Shown: positions 38,343 through 46,234 of the stretch, piece after piece
Numbering within the stretch: the first letter of the stretch is position 1
Layout of the letters: every line of letters starts with the position of its first letter
Assembly: GCF_001895925.1 (NCBI RefSeq)
Contig: NZ_MPPI01000040.1
Location: forward strand, 1-46,632
DNA length: 46,632 nt
Source: Phormidesmis priestleyi ULC007
GTDB lineage: Bacteria; Cyanobacteriota; Cyanobacteriia; Leptolyngbyales; Leptolyngbyaceae
Direction of reading: 5' to 3'
Notes under the pieces: generated by a model
What the model was told of the DNA's origin: nothing
What the model saw: only the letters and a program-made list of their open reading frames with translations
The model's database searches: none
Program-made: the position numbers and the translations under genes

Positions 38343-40559
38343 TCATCTCGGTTCGTTGGCTTTAGGTGCCTTACCCATCGGATCTTCTCCTTGAGGGGGT
38401 GCTGGCTTGATTTGCTCCATCTCGCTTGGAAGTCTGATCTCTGGCTGCTCTCCAGTAGGGATCGACAACCCATAAGCGACTGCAAATCGATGAAACTCGC
38501 GGTTGCTGATGCCGTTCGTTTCCAAGTCTTTGGGGGCTGGCAGCGATCGCACCTCATACTCAGGAATCAAAGCATCTTTGTGTTTAAAGTCACTATAAGT
38601 ATCTTTGATTGCTTGAGTATAAAAGATGGATTGTCCGCCTCCACCTCCCATTAAAATGTTCAGCGGTTTCTCAAACCCCCGCTTCATCAAAGTGCCCCCA
38701 TGCTCAACATACCTCCGGCACCCTTTTAGAATCACTTTGGCAATCAGTTTTTGAATCTCTCTGCGAGTTTTACTACTCCTCAGTTGGACGGAATAACGAG
38801 TTGAGTTGCCACGCAACGTATCTTTAACATCAGTATCTAAAAGGTTTAATTCCTTCGCTGATTGTTGACAAAAGGCAGTAACTCCTAAAGGATCGACTTT
38901 ACCGAAAAAGAAATCAACCTTCTTCTCGCCGGCCTCATTCCGATATTGAAATGAACTGCCATCTAGGGTTCCATCTCCCACATCGAAGAGGGCATAAAAT
39001 CCTTCATCGATTTCAAGAGAGTTGATTAGCGACCACGCTTCAGCCGCAATTTCTGGAATCGCGTGGCAATAGATCGCCGCCTCTTCTAGTGTTGCTCTCA
39101 GTGGTTTTAAGCGATCGTGCAAATTCTCGATCGTCATTCGCTCAGTCTGAGGTTCATGACTCAACAACCAGGCGAGAGAGAGAACTTTTTCAAAGCGGTT
39201 AATTGCCTTAGAATCACAATATTCAACTGGAACACCCACGTTGGCAGACCATCCAATCTGCTGATTGATGATTAGCTCTGGTTTATTTTGACGAATCCAA
39301 GTTTGAGCGCGAACGATAATCCGGCTTAGATAATAAGCACAAAGATTTTCAACGGTTTCAGGATTGTCAAGCTCAGGGAGTTCTTCAAGTCGCCAGCTCT
39401 CGTTGCATTGAGAAAGATCTAAATCAGCCAAGCGCATTTTGATAAATTCCACCGTTGTCTGAACTTGGTCTTCGTAAGGTTTCCATTCAGAAGTGGTCAA
39501 TCCAGTCATTAGCGTGCCATCGGGCAGAATTCCGATTTTTGTCGGCAGTAAGGCTTCTTCCAGATGAGTAACTTCGTCGGTGAAGGTAACAATCTCTGAG
39601 CGATCTCTTGCCACATCTCGAAAACAAACTTTCGTAAAACTGGTGCCAAAATCAATCCCCAAATTCAGCACCAAATCTTCTAAATCACTAAGTCCCTCAA
39701 CGTCAGCCGGACTGATCGGAGCCTGCTCAACTTCAGGTTCTAGTTCAGTCGGCAAGTCTACAAACTCTGGTGCGACGATAGTTGGAGGTGGCTCAATCGT
39801 GGGCAGCCGATTCTCGATTCTCAGATCCGCAGGTTCGCTGATTTGTTGGGCTTCGATCGCCCTCAGTTGTTCTTGAAGTTGAGCAATTTGTTCTGCGAGC
39901 CTGGGAAATGCTTGTTGCAACGCTCGAAACTCCCCCAAATTCAGAGTCGTCGCTTGAAGTTGTTGACGAATGTCCTGAATTTCTTGAGATAAGTTCTCTC
40001 GCACTTGAGAGAATTGGGCTTCTAATCCTGTCTGACTTGTTGCCGCATCAGCCTGACGCTGTTGGTTCGCCGTTAACTGTGCATTAAGTTGAGATAATCG
40101 CGCTTGCAGTTCACCTAGATGGGTCGCAGTCGCGTTTTGCCCTTGCTGAGTTGTTGTGAAGCGCTCTTGTAGTTGAGAAAGCTGCGATCGTAGCTCACTT
40201 AAATCGATCGCGGTCTGATTTTGACGTTGCCCAAAGGCGGTGAGTTGTTCGCTAAGGTCAGTAACTCGCTCTGTCAGACTTTGAGTAGATTGTTCTAAAA
40301 CTCGTGAGTCGAGGTGTAATAGGCGTTGATCGATCTGCGCGATCGCCCCATTAAATCTCTGCTCTGTCTGCTGCTCAAACCGTCGCCGATTGACTAAATT
40401 TAGACACAGCGAGAGAGACAGCGGAGCCGCCGCCCACGCTACCTGTTGCGATAGAGCTGAAACCACAACTCCCCCTACAGCGAAGGCGGCCGAGGTATAT
40501 TCAGCAACTTGTAGGAGGTGCGATCGCTGGGTTCGTCGAGCGAAAAATGGATTGCTCAT
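38343..40559 (-). CDS. Membrane-anchored coiled-coil protein with Hsp70/actin-fold ATPase domain
   Basis: From ATG 40559 (738 residues; a GTG at 40613 would add 18). Residues about 20-55 hold two hydrophobic stretches ending in AAAPLSLSLCLNLVNRRR, an N-terminal module I recall from other cyanobacterial proteins. A coiled coil with 28-residue periodicity follows (about 60-240), with repeat units LSELRSQLSQLQ and LGELQARLSQLN. After a Pro/Glu linker comes an Hsp70-like domain: LGIDFGTSFTK (phosphate 1, near 302), FDVGDGTLD (phosphate 2, near 526) and LMGGGGGQ (adenosine site, near 637). No substrate-binding beta domain of DnaK is evident. First gene of an operon with the SNF2 helicase. Function unknown. 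Confidence 0.85.
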   Translation of the reverse strand: MSNPFFARRTQRSHLLQVAEYTSAAFAVGGVVVSALSQQVAWAAAPLSLSLCLNLVNRRRFEQQTEQRFNGAIAQIDQRLLHLDSRVLEQSTQSLTERVTDLSEQLTAFGQRQNQTAIDLSELRSQLSQLQERFTTTQQGQNATATHLGELQARLSQLNAQLTANQQRQADAATSQTGLEAQFSQVRENLSQEIQDIRQQLQATTLNLGEFRALQQAFPRLAEQIAQLQEQLRAIEAQQISEPADLRIENRLPTIEPPPTIVAPEFVDLPTELEPEVEQAPISPADVEGLSDLEDLVLNLGIDFGTSFTKVCFRDVARDRSEIVTFTDEVTHLEEALLPTKIGILPDGTLMTGLTTSEWKPYEDQVQTTVEFIKMRLADLDLSQCNESWRLEELPELDNPETVENLCAYYLSRIIVRAQTWIRQNKPELIINQQIGWSANVGVPVEYCDSKAINRFEKVLSLAWLLSHEPQTERMTIENLHDRLKPLRATLEEAAIYCHAIPEIAAEAWSLINSLEIDEGFYALFDVGDGTLDGSSFQYRNEAGEKKVDFFFGKVDPLGVTAFCQQSAKELNLLDTDVKDTLRGNSTRYSVQLRSSKTRREIQKLIAKVILKGCRRYVEHGGTLMKRGFEKPLNILMGGGGGQSIFYTQAIKDTYSDFKHKDALIPEYEVRSLPAPKDLETNGISNREFHRFAVAYGLSIPTGEQPEIRLPSEMEQIKPAPPQGEDPMGKAPKANEPR

Positions 40560-40868
40560 GCGACTGGTTTTTAGCGAAGTAGTTGAGTAAGGAGGTTTCT
40601 CCCATACTGCCACATCCTCTTCAAAGTGTCAGAGTAGAGTGTAAATTTAAGCCTCAAAACTGTTATAGACGCGACTACAATACCTGGTTTGCAGCAGAAA
40701 CGCCAGAAGATTAGGCGCTACGGTTTGCACCTAAATCTTTTAGAGAGAAGCCGATGATATTGTTACCTTCATCTTTTGCTCCAGAAATTCTAGAAACACC
40801 CTAACTTTCTCATGGATTTGCGACTAGGGTATAGGGTGTTGATGGGGACTGGAGAAGATGAAAACATC

Positions 40869-41405
40869 ATGAATCACATCGCTAAAATGATTTCTTTCAG
40901 ACCGTTGGCTGATTCAGATCTCATGATGCTGCATGAGTGGTTACACCGCCCGCATGTCTCGAAATGGTGGGGCGATCCTGGAACATTCGCTGAGGTGAAA
41001 CACGACTACCTACCCTATACCACCGACGAAGCGACCACACGAGGCTACATTGCCTTATTGGAGAATGAACCGATTGGCTTTATTCAGTCCTATATTGTCA
41101 TGGGATCGGGTGAGGGATGGTGGGAGCAGGAAACCGATCCGGGTGCGAGAGGCATTGACCAGTTTCTATCTAATCCAGAGCAGATGGGTCGAGGCTTGGG
41201 TAGCGCAATGGTTCACGCCTTTGCAGAGCAGCTTTTCCAAGATCCGACTGTGACTAAGGTACAGACTGACCCTGCTCCTGAGAATGAACAAGCAATCCGA
41301 TGCTACCGACGAGCTGGATTTGTCCCGACTGGCGAAGTGATCACGCCCGACGGGCCCGCACTGCTCATGGTCAAACGGCGACAACCTGAAGGTGAGATGG
41401 GTTAG
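40869..41405 (+). CDS. GNAT acetyltransferase closely resembling aminoglycoside 6'-N-acetyltransferase AAC(6')-Ib
   Basis: From the ATG at 40869 it is 178 residues; the frame opens at 40812. The order of segments matches AAC(6')-Ib as I remember it: LHEWLHRPHVSKWWG, PIGFIQSYIVMGSGEGWWE, ETDPGARGIDQ, the acetyl-CoA loop QMGRGLG (105-111), VTKVQTDPAPEN, AIRCYRRAGF and TPDGPALLMV. The tryptophan pair (84-85) and Asp161, corresponding to residues changed in the fluoroquinolone-acting -cr variant, have the ordinary form. It probably acetylates aminoglycosides or a related natural amine. There are no integron or transposon parts next to it. A decayed VOC gene follows 61 bases later on the same strand. 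Confidence 0.88.
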   Translation: MNHIAKMISFRPLADSDLMMLHEWLHRPHVSKWWGDPGTFAEVKHDYLPYTTDEATTRGYIALLENEPIGFIQSYIVMGSGEGWWEQETDPGARGIDQFLSNPEQMGRGLGSAMVHAFAEQLFQDPTVTKVQTDPAPENEQAIRCYRRAGFVPTGEVITPDGPALLMVKRRQPEGEMG

Positions 41406-41466
41406 TTTCTTGGGTTCCAACTCAACAAATTTAACGCAGCACGATTTTATAGCGAGAGGAGAATAC

Positions 41467-41730
41467 ATGCAGATTACCGCTTCAGCCATTTCACCGAACG
41501 TCGCTGATGTCACAGCATCAGCGACGTTCGTCAAGCAACACTTCGGCTTCAGCGAGGAAATGTCAGCCGCGGGCTTTGTGTCGCTTTCTCGACAGGATGC
41601 TAGATTTAACCTGATCTTTCTCCAGACGGGTCTAGCAAGCTTTAAACCGCCCCACATGCGCGGACATTGAGCAGATGGTTTGCTGATTGTCTTTGTGGTG
41701 GATAATATCGATCCTTAGCTTTGCGAAGCG
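41467..41730 (+). pseudogene. VOC (glyoxalase/bleomycin resistance) family gene remnant with two in-frame stops
   Basis: It starts well (ATG after AGAGGAG) and encodes ISPNVADVTASATFVKQHFG, then GFVSLSRQDARFNLIFLQTG and FKPPHMRGH, typical of the first half of a VOC protein. The frame is then broken by TGA at 41668-41670, yet continues in the same frame with ADGLLIVFVVDNID, again VOC-like, before TAG at 41716-41718. After about 41730 the sequence belongs to a different gene remnant on the other strand. Both stops could each come from a single C-to-T change. A perfect hairpin lies inside (41495-41530). It could still give a 67-residue peptide. Confidence 0.75.
41495..41530 (+). repeat. Perfect 15-bp hairpin inside the VOC remnant
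   Basis: CGAACGTCGCTGATG at 41495-41509 pairs exactly with 41516-41530 around a six-base loop, TCACAG. It begins 28 bases after the start codon. No T run follows, so it is not an intrinsic terminator. Confidence 0.8.
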
Positions 41731-41734
41731 AATC

Positions 41735-41808
41735 GCGTCAGTCTCATACGTCCACTCACCGACGAGTTTTTGAAGCCAGTGGTGTTCCTTCTGCGGTTTA
41801 ATATTCAT
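41735..41808 (-). pseudogene. 5' remnant of a DUF1579 family gene
   Basis: The start ATG at 41808 has GGAG at a suitable distance and encodes MNIKPQKEHHWLQKLVGEWT, the typical opening of DUF1579 proteins (usually about 150 residues). Resemblance ends after about 25 residues, where the sequence meets the oppositely oriented VOC remnant. The frame remains open to about 41632 but reads the VOC gene's complementary strand. It is the distal end of the ECF42-linked minus-strand operon, and its 3' part has been lost. Confidence 0.65.
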
Positions 41809-41907
41809 CGTTGTCTCCGATTGTTTTGCGGTTGTCGTCATCGCTTCATCTGCTGTTCCCTGTTACCGCGCTTCCAGCATGGGCACCTTGAGCCGTGAGC
41901 AGAATTT

Positions 41908-42636
41908 CTACCCATAGGTCGGCTGCTGCGGATAACCTGGAGGCGAGTCTTCAAAATCTTCTTGCCGCCCATAGGGTGTCGTATCGAGAAGGCTGTAGGC
42001 ATCGGTGAGCGATTCAACGCCACGAGCATAGGTCGAGTACGTGTGAAAAATATCGTTGCCAATGCGGAAGAAAACGCTGAGTCCATGACTTTCACCCTGC
42101 ATCACATTAGATCCGCTCCTTTCCTCCATCTGGGCTTTGTCCCGATAGTTGTACTCGATGGGCGCGACGTTCTCGTCTAGCGTGACATAGAAATCGTAGT
42201 TGAAATTGCTGCCAAAGGAGGAATACCAGGGAACAGTCCATCCTTTGAGCCTTTTGTAGGCTTCAAGCTTGGGCAGTGGGGCACGGGAGACAAGCGCGAA
42301 TGTTGTGTCTCGATCGTTCAGCATTGACAGGTCGCCCAGGGCATCGACATAGCCCGTGCAACCCATACAACCTCTATCCCATGTTGGATCGAACATGAAG
42401 TGGTAGATAATGAGTTGGGTACGCCCAGCAAACAGATCGATCAGTTTGACAGAGCCATTCGATCCTTCAAAAGTGTAGTCTTTCTCAAGCTTGACCATTG
42501 GTAGCCTGCGTCGCTCGGCGTTAATGCGATCGCGGTGCTTGGTATATTCTTTTTCGTGTTCAAGGAGTGTTTTACGAGCAGTCAACCACTCGTCTCGTCC
42601 AACAATTTTTGGACGTGCGATTTCGTTCTTGATCAT
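41908..42636 (-). CDS. DUF899 family protein (thioredoxin-like)
   Basis: A 242-residue protein with the DUF899 pattern: an N-terminal helical part with [17 protein letters not shown], then a thioredoxin-like domain carrying [20 protein letters not shown], whose CMGC takes the place of the redox CxxC, and [17 protein letters not shown]. The tail has [16 protein letters not shown]. The function of this family is unproven; a redox role is suggested by the fold only. It lies 26 bases downstream of the VOC gene in the ECF42-linked operon. Confidence 0.9.
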   Translation of the reverse strand: MIKNEIARPKIVGRDEWLTARKTLLEHEKEYTKHRDRINAERRRLPMVKLEKDYTFEGSNGSVKLIDLFAGRTQLIIYHFMFDPTWDRGCMGCTGYVDALGDLSMLNDRDTTFALVSRAPLPKLEAYKRLKGWTVPWYSSFGSNFNYDFYVTLDENVAPIEYNYRDKAQMEERSGSNVMQGESHGLSVFFRIGNDIFHTYSTYARGVESLTDAYSLLDTTPYGRQEDFEDSPPGYPQQPTYG

Positions 42637-42662
42637 TGTAAATCTCTTTAGTTAATTGCTTC

Positions 42663-43064
42663 CTAGTTGATTGCGCTTGGCTCCATATACACCACTTCCC
42701 AAATGTGACCATCTAAATCCTGAAAGCCATGTCCATACATGAATCCGTGGTCTTGCGGTTCGTTGTAGGTTGTGCCACCAGCGGCAACTGCCTTCCGAAC
42801 TCGGTCATTCACGGCTTCTCGGCTTTCAGCAGATAAACACACCAGCACTTCGGTGCTTTTCGTGGCATCACAAATGGTGTTGGGAGTAAAGGTTTTGAAT
42901 TTCTCGTGGGTCAAGAGCATTACGAAAATGTTCTCACTCACAATCATGCAGGTGGCAGTCTCATCGGTGAACTGAGGATTGAACTGGAAGCCGAGTTGGG
43001 TAAAGAACTCGATCGACTGTTTGAGGTTGTTGACGGGCAGATTAACGAAAATTTGAGTACTCAT
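42663..43064 (-). CDS. VOC superfamily protein (glyoxalase/extradiol dioxygenase type)
   Basis: From ATG 43064, which follows AAGGAG, the protein is 133 residues. It shows the vicinal-oxygen-chelate pattern: IFVNLPVNNLKQSIEFFTQLGFQFNP at the start, EVLVCLSAESREAVNDRV in the middle and FQDLDGHIWEVVYMEP, whose glutamate is a usual metal ligand, at the end. This subgroup often accompanies ECF sigma factors. The substrate is unknown. It follows phnB-like by 59 bases in the same operon. Confidence 0.9.
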   Translation of the reverse strand: MSTQIFVNLPVNNLKQSIEFFTQLGFQFNPQFTDETATCMIVSENIFVMLLTHEKFKTFTPNTICDATKSTEVLVCLSAESREAVNDRVRKAVAAGGTTYNEPQDHGFMYGHGFQDLDGHIWEVVYMEPSAIN

Positions 43065-43123
43065 GGTTTCTCCTTGTAAGATTTGTTGCACGATATTTGA
43101 GAAGCTTCGCCTGAACGGAGAGA

Positions 43124-43534
43124 TCAAGCCGCTTGCTCACAGTTCACCATCCACGGAATGCCGAACTGATCGACTAACATGCCGAACCGGATAGACCAGA
43201 AGGTTTGCTCGATCGGCATCTTCACTTTGCCATTTTCTACCAGCGCATGAAAAATGCGTTCTGCCTCGGCTGGCTCATCAACGCTGATCTGCACGTAGAA
43301 GCCTTGAGGAGCTTCAAAGTACCCCGATGGACTATCAGATCCCATTAGAAGACGATCGCCCAAATCGAGACAAACGTGCATGATCTTGTCATGCCATTCA
43401 GCAGGCACATGTTCTGCTGAGGGTGCTTCTTTGTGGGTCATCATCGCGACAATTTTGCCGCCGAGACATTGCTCATAAAACTTGAACGCTGCCTCACAGT
43501 TGCCGTTGAACATCAGATAAGGATTGAGTTTCAT
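43124..43534 (-). CDS. PhnB-like VOC family protein
   Basis: A 136-residue protein of the PhnB/3-demethylubiquinone-like branch of the VOC superfamily: LNPYLMFNGNCEAAFKFYEQ at the N terminus, HVCLDLGDRLLMGSD in the middle and FWSIRFGMLVDQFGIPWMVN at the end. Despite its name, the family is not shown to take part in phosphonate use. It lies 32 bases after the SnoaL-like gene, in the ECF42-linked operon. The reaction is unknown. Confidence 0.92.
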   Translation of the reverse strand: MKLNPYLMFNGNCEAAFKFYEQCLGGKIVAMMTHKEAPSAEHVPAEWHDKIMHVCLDLGDRLLMGSDSPSGYFEAPQGFYVQISVDEPAEAERIFHALVENGKVKMPIEQTFWSIRFGMLVDQFGIPWMVNCEQAA

Positions 43535-43566
43535 GGTGTATTCCTCCAGTTGGTTCAGGAATTGGA

Positions 43567-44010
43567 TTACGGGTTGAGCGTGAAAGCGGCTTGAGACGTT
43601 TCTGGATCAAAAGGAACCGAGAGGTGTTCGTGGACAATCTGCCAGTTGTCTTGATGTTTCTGGCAAACCGCCGTTACCCGCATCCAGGTTTGCATGGCAG
43701 GATGGTTTTCCTGTCCTGTAAAGCGAAACAGCCAATGGGCAACTGCCAAATTGTCATTCACGATGATTGTGAGGTCTCTTGTTGCCATTTCAAACGAATC
43801 TGGAAAGTAGGGTAAACACGCTTCCCACGCTTGACGAATCGCTGCTTTGCCCTTGGTTTGAAATGGGGGGATGACATCAAACATGATGACTTCGGCAGCA
43901 TAGCGGGACATGATTTGATCCCCGTTCTTGGTGCAAATGGCATGTTGTTGATCGGTGATCAGTTGACGGATTTGAGCTTCGTTGGATGTGATGGTGCTTG
44001 CGGTTGTCAT
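43567..44010 (-). CDS. SnoaL-like / NTF2-fold protein
   Basis: A 147-residue alpha+beta barrel protein of the SnoaL/DUF4440 kind: IRQLITDQQHAICTKNGDQI, then YAAEVIMFDVIPPF, and a C-terminal TAVCQKHQDNWQIVHEHLSV, typical of the family's last strands. Such folds bind small ligands and serve as isomerases, hydrolases or mere binders; no clear catalytic residues can be assigned. It is preceded by AAGGAGATCC and lies 53 bases after the YCII gene. It is the second gene of the operon. Confidence 0.88.
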   Translation of the reverse strand: MTTASTITSNEAQIRQLITDQQHAICTKNGDQIMSRYAAEVIMFDVIPPFQTKGKAAIRQAWEACLPYFPDSFEMATRDLTIIVNDNLAVAHWLFRFTGQENHPAMQTWMRVTAVCQKHQDNWQIVHEHLSVPFDPETSQAAFTLNP

Positions 44011-44063
44011 TGCAGGATCTCCTTGGTTTGAGGTTTAGTTTGGTCTGGGGTTGAGGGCAAATA

Positions 44064-44420
44064 TTAAGGCTCTGGCAGTCCCGCAACTTCAATCACGGGA
44101 CGGATCTCGACCGTGCCAACTTTTGCGCCTGGAATCTGGGCAGCGATCGCGATCGCCTCATCCAAATCCTGGGCATCAATGAGGAAAAATCCGCCCAGTT
44201 GTTCGCGGGTTTCGGCAAACGGGCCGTCGGTCACAAGTGATTTGCTGTCGCGCACCCGGACACTGGTTGCCGTTGCGACAGGATGAAGCGGAGCAGTTGC
44301 CAAATACTGTCCTTTCGAGTTGAGTTGTTGGGCAAGCTGTGCGGATTCTGCATAACACTGCGTCCGCTCGGTGTCGCTCAGCGCATTTTCCTCCATGTAA
44401 ATCAGCATCATGTATTTCAT
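44064..44420 (-). CDS. YCII-related DGPF-domain protein
   Basis: A 118-residue ferredoxin-fold protein. It shows MKYMMLIYMEE, TATSVRVRDSKSLVTDGPFA with the name-giving DGPF at 65-68, ETREQLGGFFLID and the final EIRPV. DGPF proteins are the constant genomic partner of ECF42 sigma factors; their biochemical role is unknown. It is the first gene of the operon, with AAAGGAGG before the ATG and a TGTCGA-N15-TTCGAC motif just upstream, divergent from the sigma factor gene. Confidence 0.94.
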   Translation of the reverse strand: MKYMMLIYMEENALSDTERTQCYAESAQLAQQLNSKGQYLATAPLHPVATATSVRVRDSKSLVTDGPFAETREQLGGFFLIDAQDLDEAIAIAAQIPGAKVGTVEIRPVIEVAGLPEP

Positions 44421-44443
44421 TGGGTTGCCTCCTTTGTAATTAA

Positions 44444-44470
44444 GTCGAACAGCGCTGATTCAAATCGACA
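44444..44470 (-). promoter_or_regulatory. Probable ECF42-type promoter of the DGPF operon (proximal)
   Basis: On the minus strand TGTCGA (44465-44470) and TTCGAC (44444-44449) are separated by 15 bases, followed by AAAGGAGG and the DGPF gene. TGTCGA in the -35 region and a CGA-type -10 element agree with what is known of ECF42 promoters. It is repeated almost exactly 94 bases upstream. Confidence 0.7.
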
Positions 44471-44537
44471 CTTTGCCAAAAATTTTTATCATCCAGTACG
44501 ATCGAGCTTGACCTCCTTTGGTTCCTTTCATGAGTTA

Positions 44538-44564
44538 GTCGAACGGCAATCGCTCAAATCGACA
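44538..44564 (-). promoter_or_regulatory. Second ECF42-type promoter motif with an orphan ribosome binding site
   Basis: The same TGTCGA (44559-44564) and TTCGAC (44538-44543) with 15 bases between, again on the minus strand. CCTCCTTTG at 44512-44520 is the complement of CAAAGGAGG, as at 44428-44436, but only a 10-codon open frame (start ATG near 44494) follows. It looks like the front end of a lost gene, or a tandem duplication of the control region. Confidence 0.65.
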
Positions 44565-44603
44565 CCTCAGCAAAATTTTTGAGAAACTTTTTGATCGTCC
44601 GCT

Positions 44604-45857
44604 ATGGTTTCAAACACAAACTCAGATGTCAGTCAGGCGATTACGTCCGTTTACCGCACTGAGTGGGGGCGAATCGTCGCCATCCTGATCCAACTGATGG
44701 GAGATTTTGACATCGCTGAAGAGGCAGCACAGGAGGCTTTTACGGCGGCTGTGAATCAGTGGCAAGCCACAGGCATTCCAGATCTCCCGCGTGCCTGGAT
44801 CATCAAAACAGCGCGATTTAAAGCGATCGATCGCCTCCGACGACGATCGCGCGAAAGCGAGAAACTCGAATGGTATGCTGCATCCGGGTTGATTCCGAGC
44901 CGTGAGGAGCCAAAGTATGACACCGATGAAATTCCGGACGATCGTCTCAAGCTGATCTTCACCTGCTGTCACCCGGCACTGGCGATTGAGACTCAGGTGG
45001 CTCTAACGCTGCGAATGCTGGGCGGACTGGAAACCGACGAAATTGCCCGTGCCTTTCTCGTGCCCACGGCAACGATGGCACAGCGGCTCGTGCGTGCCAA
45101 GCGCAAGATTCGTGACGCAAGCATTCCTTATATAGTGCCGGATACAAACAATCTGCCCGAACGGGTAGATACAGTGCTGACGGTGATCTATCTCATTTTC
45201 AACGAAGGCTACGCGGCGACGAGGGGCGAGACACTGGTGAGAGCCGATCTCTGTGCAGAAGCCATCCGACTGGGGCAACTCGTCAGGGTATTAATGTCAC
45301 CCCAACCGCCCGCAGCAGTGACAGCACTAGTAGCGCTGATGTTGCTGCATGACTCCCGACGCGATGCCCGTCTAAATGAGGCGGGCGATCTGGTTTTGCT
45401 CGAAGATCAAGATCGTCGCCGTTGGAACCGATCGCAGATTGCTGAGGCACTGCCACTCGTTGAGGAAGCATTGCGGGGTGAACCGAGTCCGTTTGCCATA
45501 CAAGCCGCGATCGCCGCTCTCCACTGTCAGGCAGCACGGGCGGAAGAGACGGACTGGGCACAGATTGTTCGACTCTACGGGGTACTGGAACGACTCCAGC
45601 CTTCGCCGATCGTGTTGCTGAATCGAGCAGTCGCGATCGCGATGGTAGACAGTCCTCAGACGGCGCTTGCACTCCTGGATGGGCTTGCCACCGAACTCAA
45701 TGGCTATCATCTGTTTCACGCCGCACGAGCCGATCTGCTGCGTCGGGTTGGAGCCTTAGAAGCCGCAGCGCAGAGCTACATGCAAGCACTTGCACTCGTC
45801 ACGAATGACAGCGAACGGCGGTTTCTCGATCGGCGGTTACACGAAGTTCAGCCGTGA
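44604..45857 (+). CDS. ECF sigma factor of the ECF42 group with C-terminal TPR-like extension
   Basis: A 417-residue protein. Region 2 is at about 15-85 ([38 protein letters not shown]) and region 4 at about 115-175 ([20 protein letters not shown], then [26 protein letters not shown]). The remaining 240 residues are a helical extension (DUF6596-like, TPR-like) with [19 protein letters not shown], [17 protein letters not shown] and [10 protein letters not shown] segments. ECF42 proteins lack an anti-sigma factor and are thought to be controlled through this extension. It is divergent from a DGPF operon that carries matching promoter motifs, so it probably directs that operon. The inducing signal is unknown. 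Confidence 0.94.
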   Translation: MVSNTNSDVSQAITSVYRTEWGRIVAILIQLMGDFDIAEEAAQEAFTAAVNQWQATGIPDLPRAWIIKTARFKAIDRLRRRSRESEKLEWYAASGLIPSREEPKYDTDEIPDDRLKLIFTCCHPALAIETQVALTLRMLGGLETDEIARAFLVPTATMAQRLVRAKRKIRDASIPYIVPDTNNLPERVDTVLTVIYLIFNEGYAATRGETLVRADLCAEAIRLGQLVRVLMSPQPPAAVTALVALMLLHDSRRDARLNEAGDLVLLEDQDRRRWNRSQIAEALPLVEEALRGEPSPFAIQAAIAALHCQAARAEETDWAQIVRLYGVLERLQPSPIVLLNRAVAIAMVDSPQTALALLDGLATELNGYHLFHAARADLLRRVGALEAAAQSYMQALALVTNDSERRFLDRRLHEVQP

Positions 45858-45994
45858 CTTATCCTGAAGATCAAGATTTGCACAAAGGTTCGATTCGACA
45901 GGGTAATGGTTTAGGAGGAAGTATAGTACACCTGTTACATAGTGATTCTAGTTCACAGTTCACCAACGGGAGTGGCTGTAAACAACCTTCGTTC

Positions 45995-46205
45995 TCATTT
46001 GCAAGCTTTAGTCAGCATTCGCTCTAACACTTGCTGCATCACTTGAAGTTCTTCATCATTGAGATGACAGCCAAAGTATTCTGCGATTGCTTCAGAGTAG
46101 ACAGACCACATCTGCTGCTGCATCGCTAATCCAGCTTCAGTCAGCACTGCATAGGTGCCTCGCCGATCGCTCGGACATCGTTCTCGATAGGTGTTAATGT
46201 TGCTT
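45995..46205 (-). pseudogene. C-terminal fragment of a MarR-family regulator
   Basis: Read leftward to TGA at 45995-45997, the frame gives ERCPSDRRGTYAVLTEAGLA (the wing of the winged helix), then MWSVYSEAIAEYFGCHLND and EELQVMQQVLERMLTKACK, the C-terminal dimer helix of MarR proteins. Upstream of about 46205 the resemblance stops, and the DNA belongs to an alcohol dehydrogenase remnant on the other strand. The N-terminal half, including most of the DNA-binding helices, is missing. Confidence 0.65.
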
Positions 46206-46234
46206 CCGATCGGTCTTCCATTTAATAGAAAAAC

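Noticed and set aside
41632-41841. 69-codon minus-strand frame as an intact small gene
   Set aside because: Only the first 25 or so residues after 41808 look like DUF1579; the rest is the complement of the VOC remnant.
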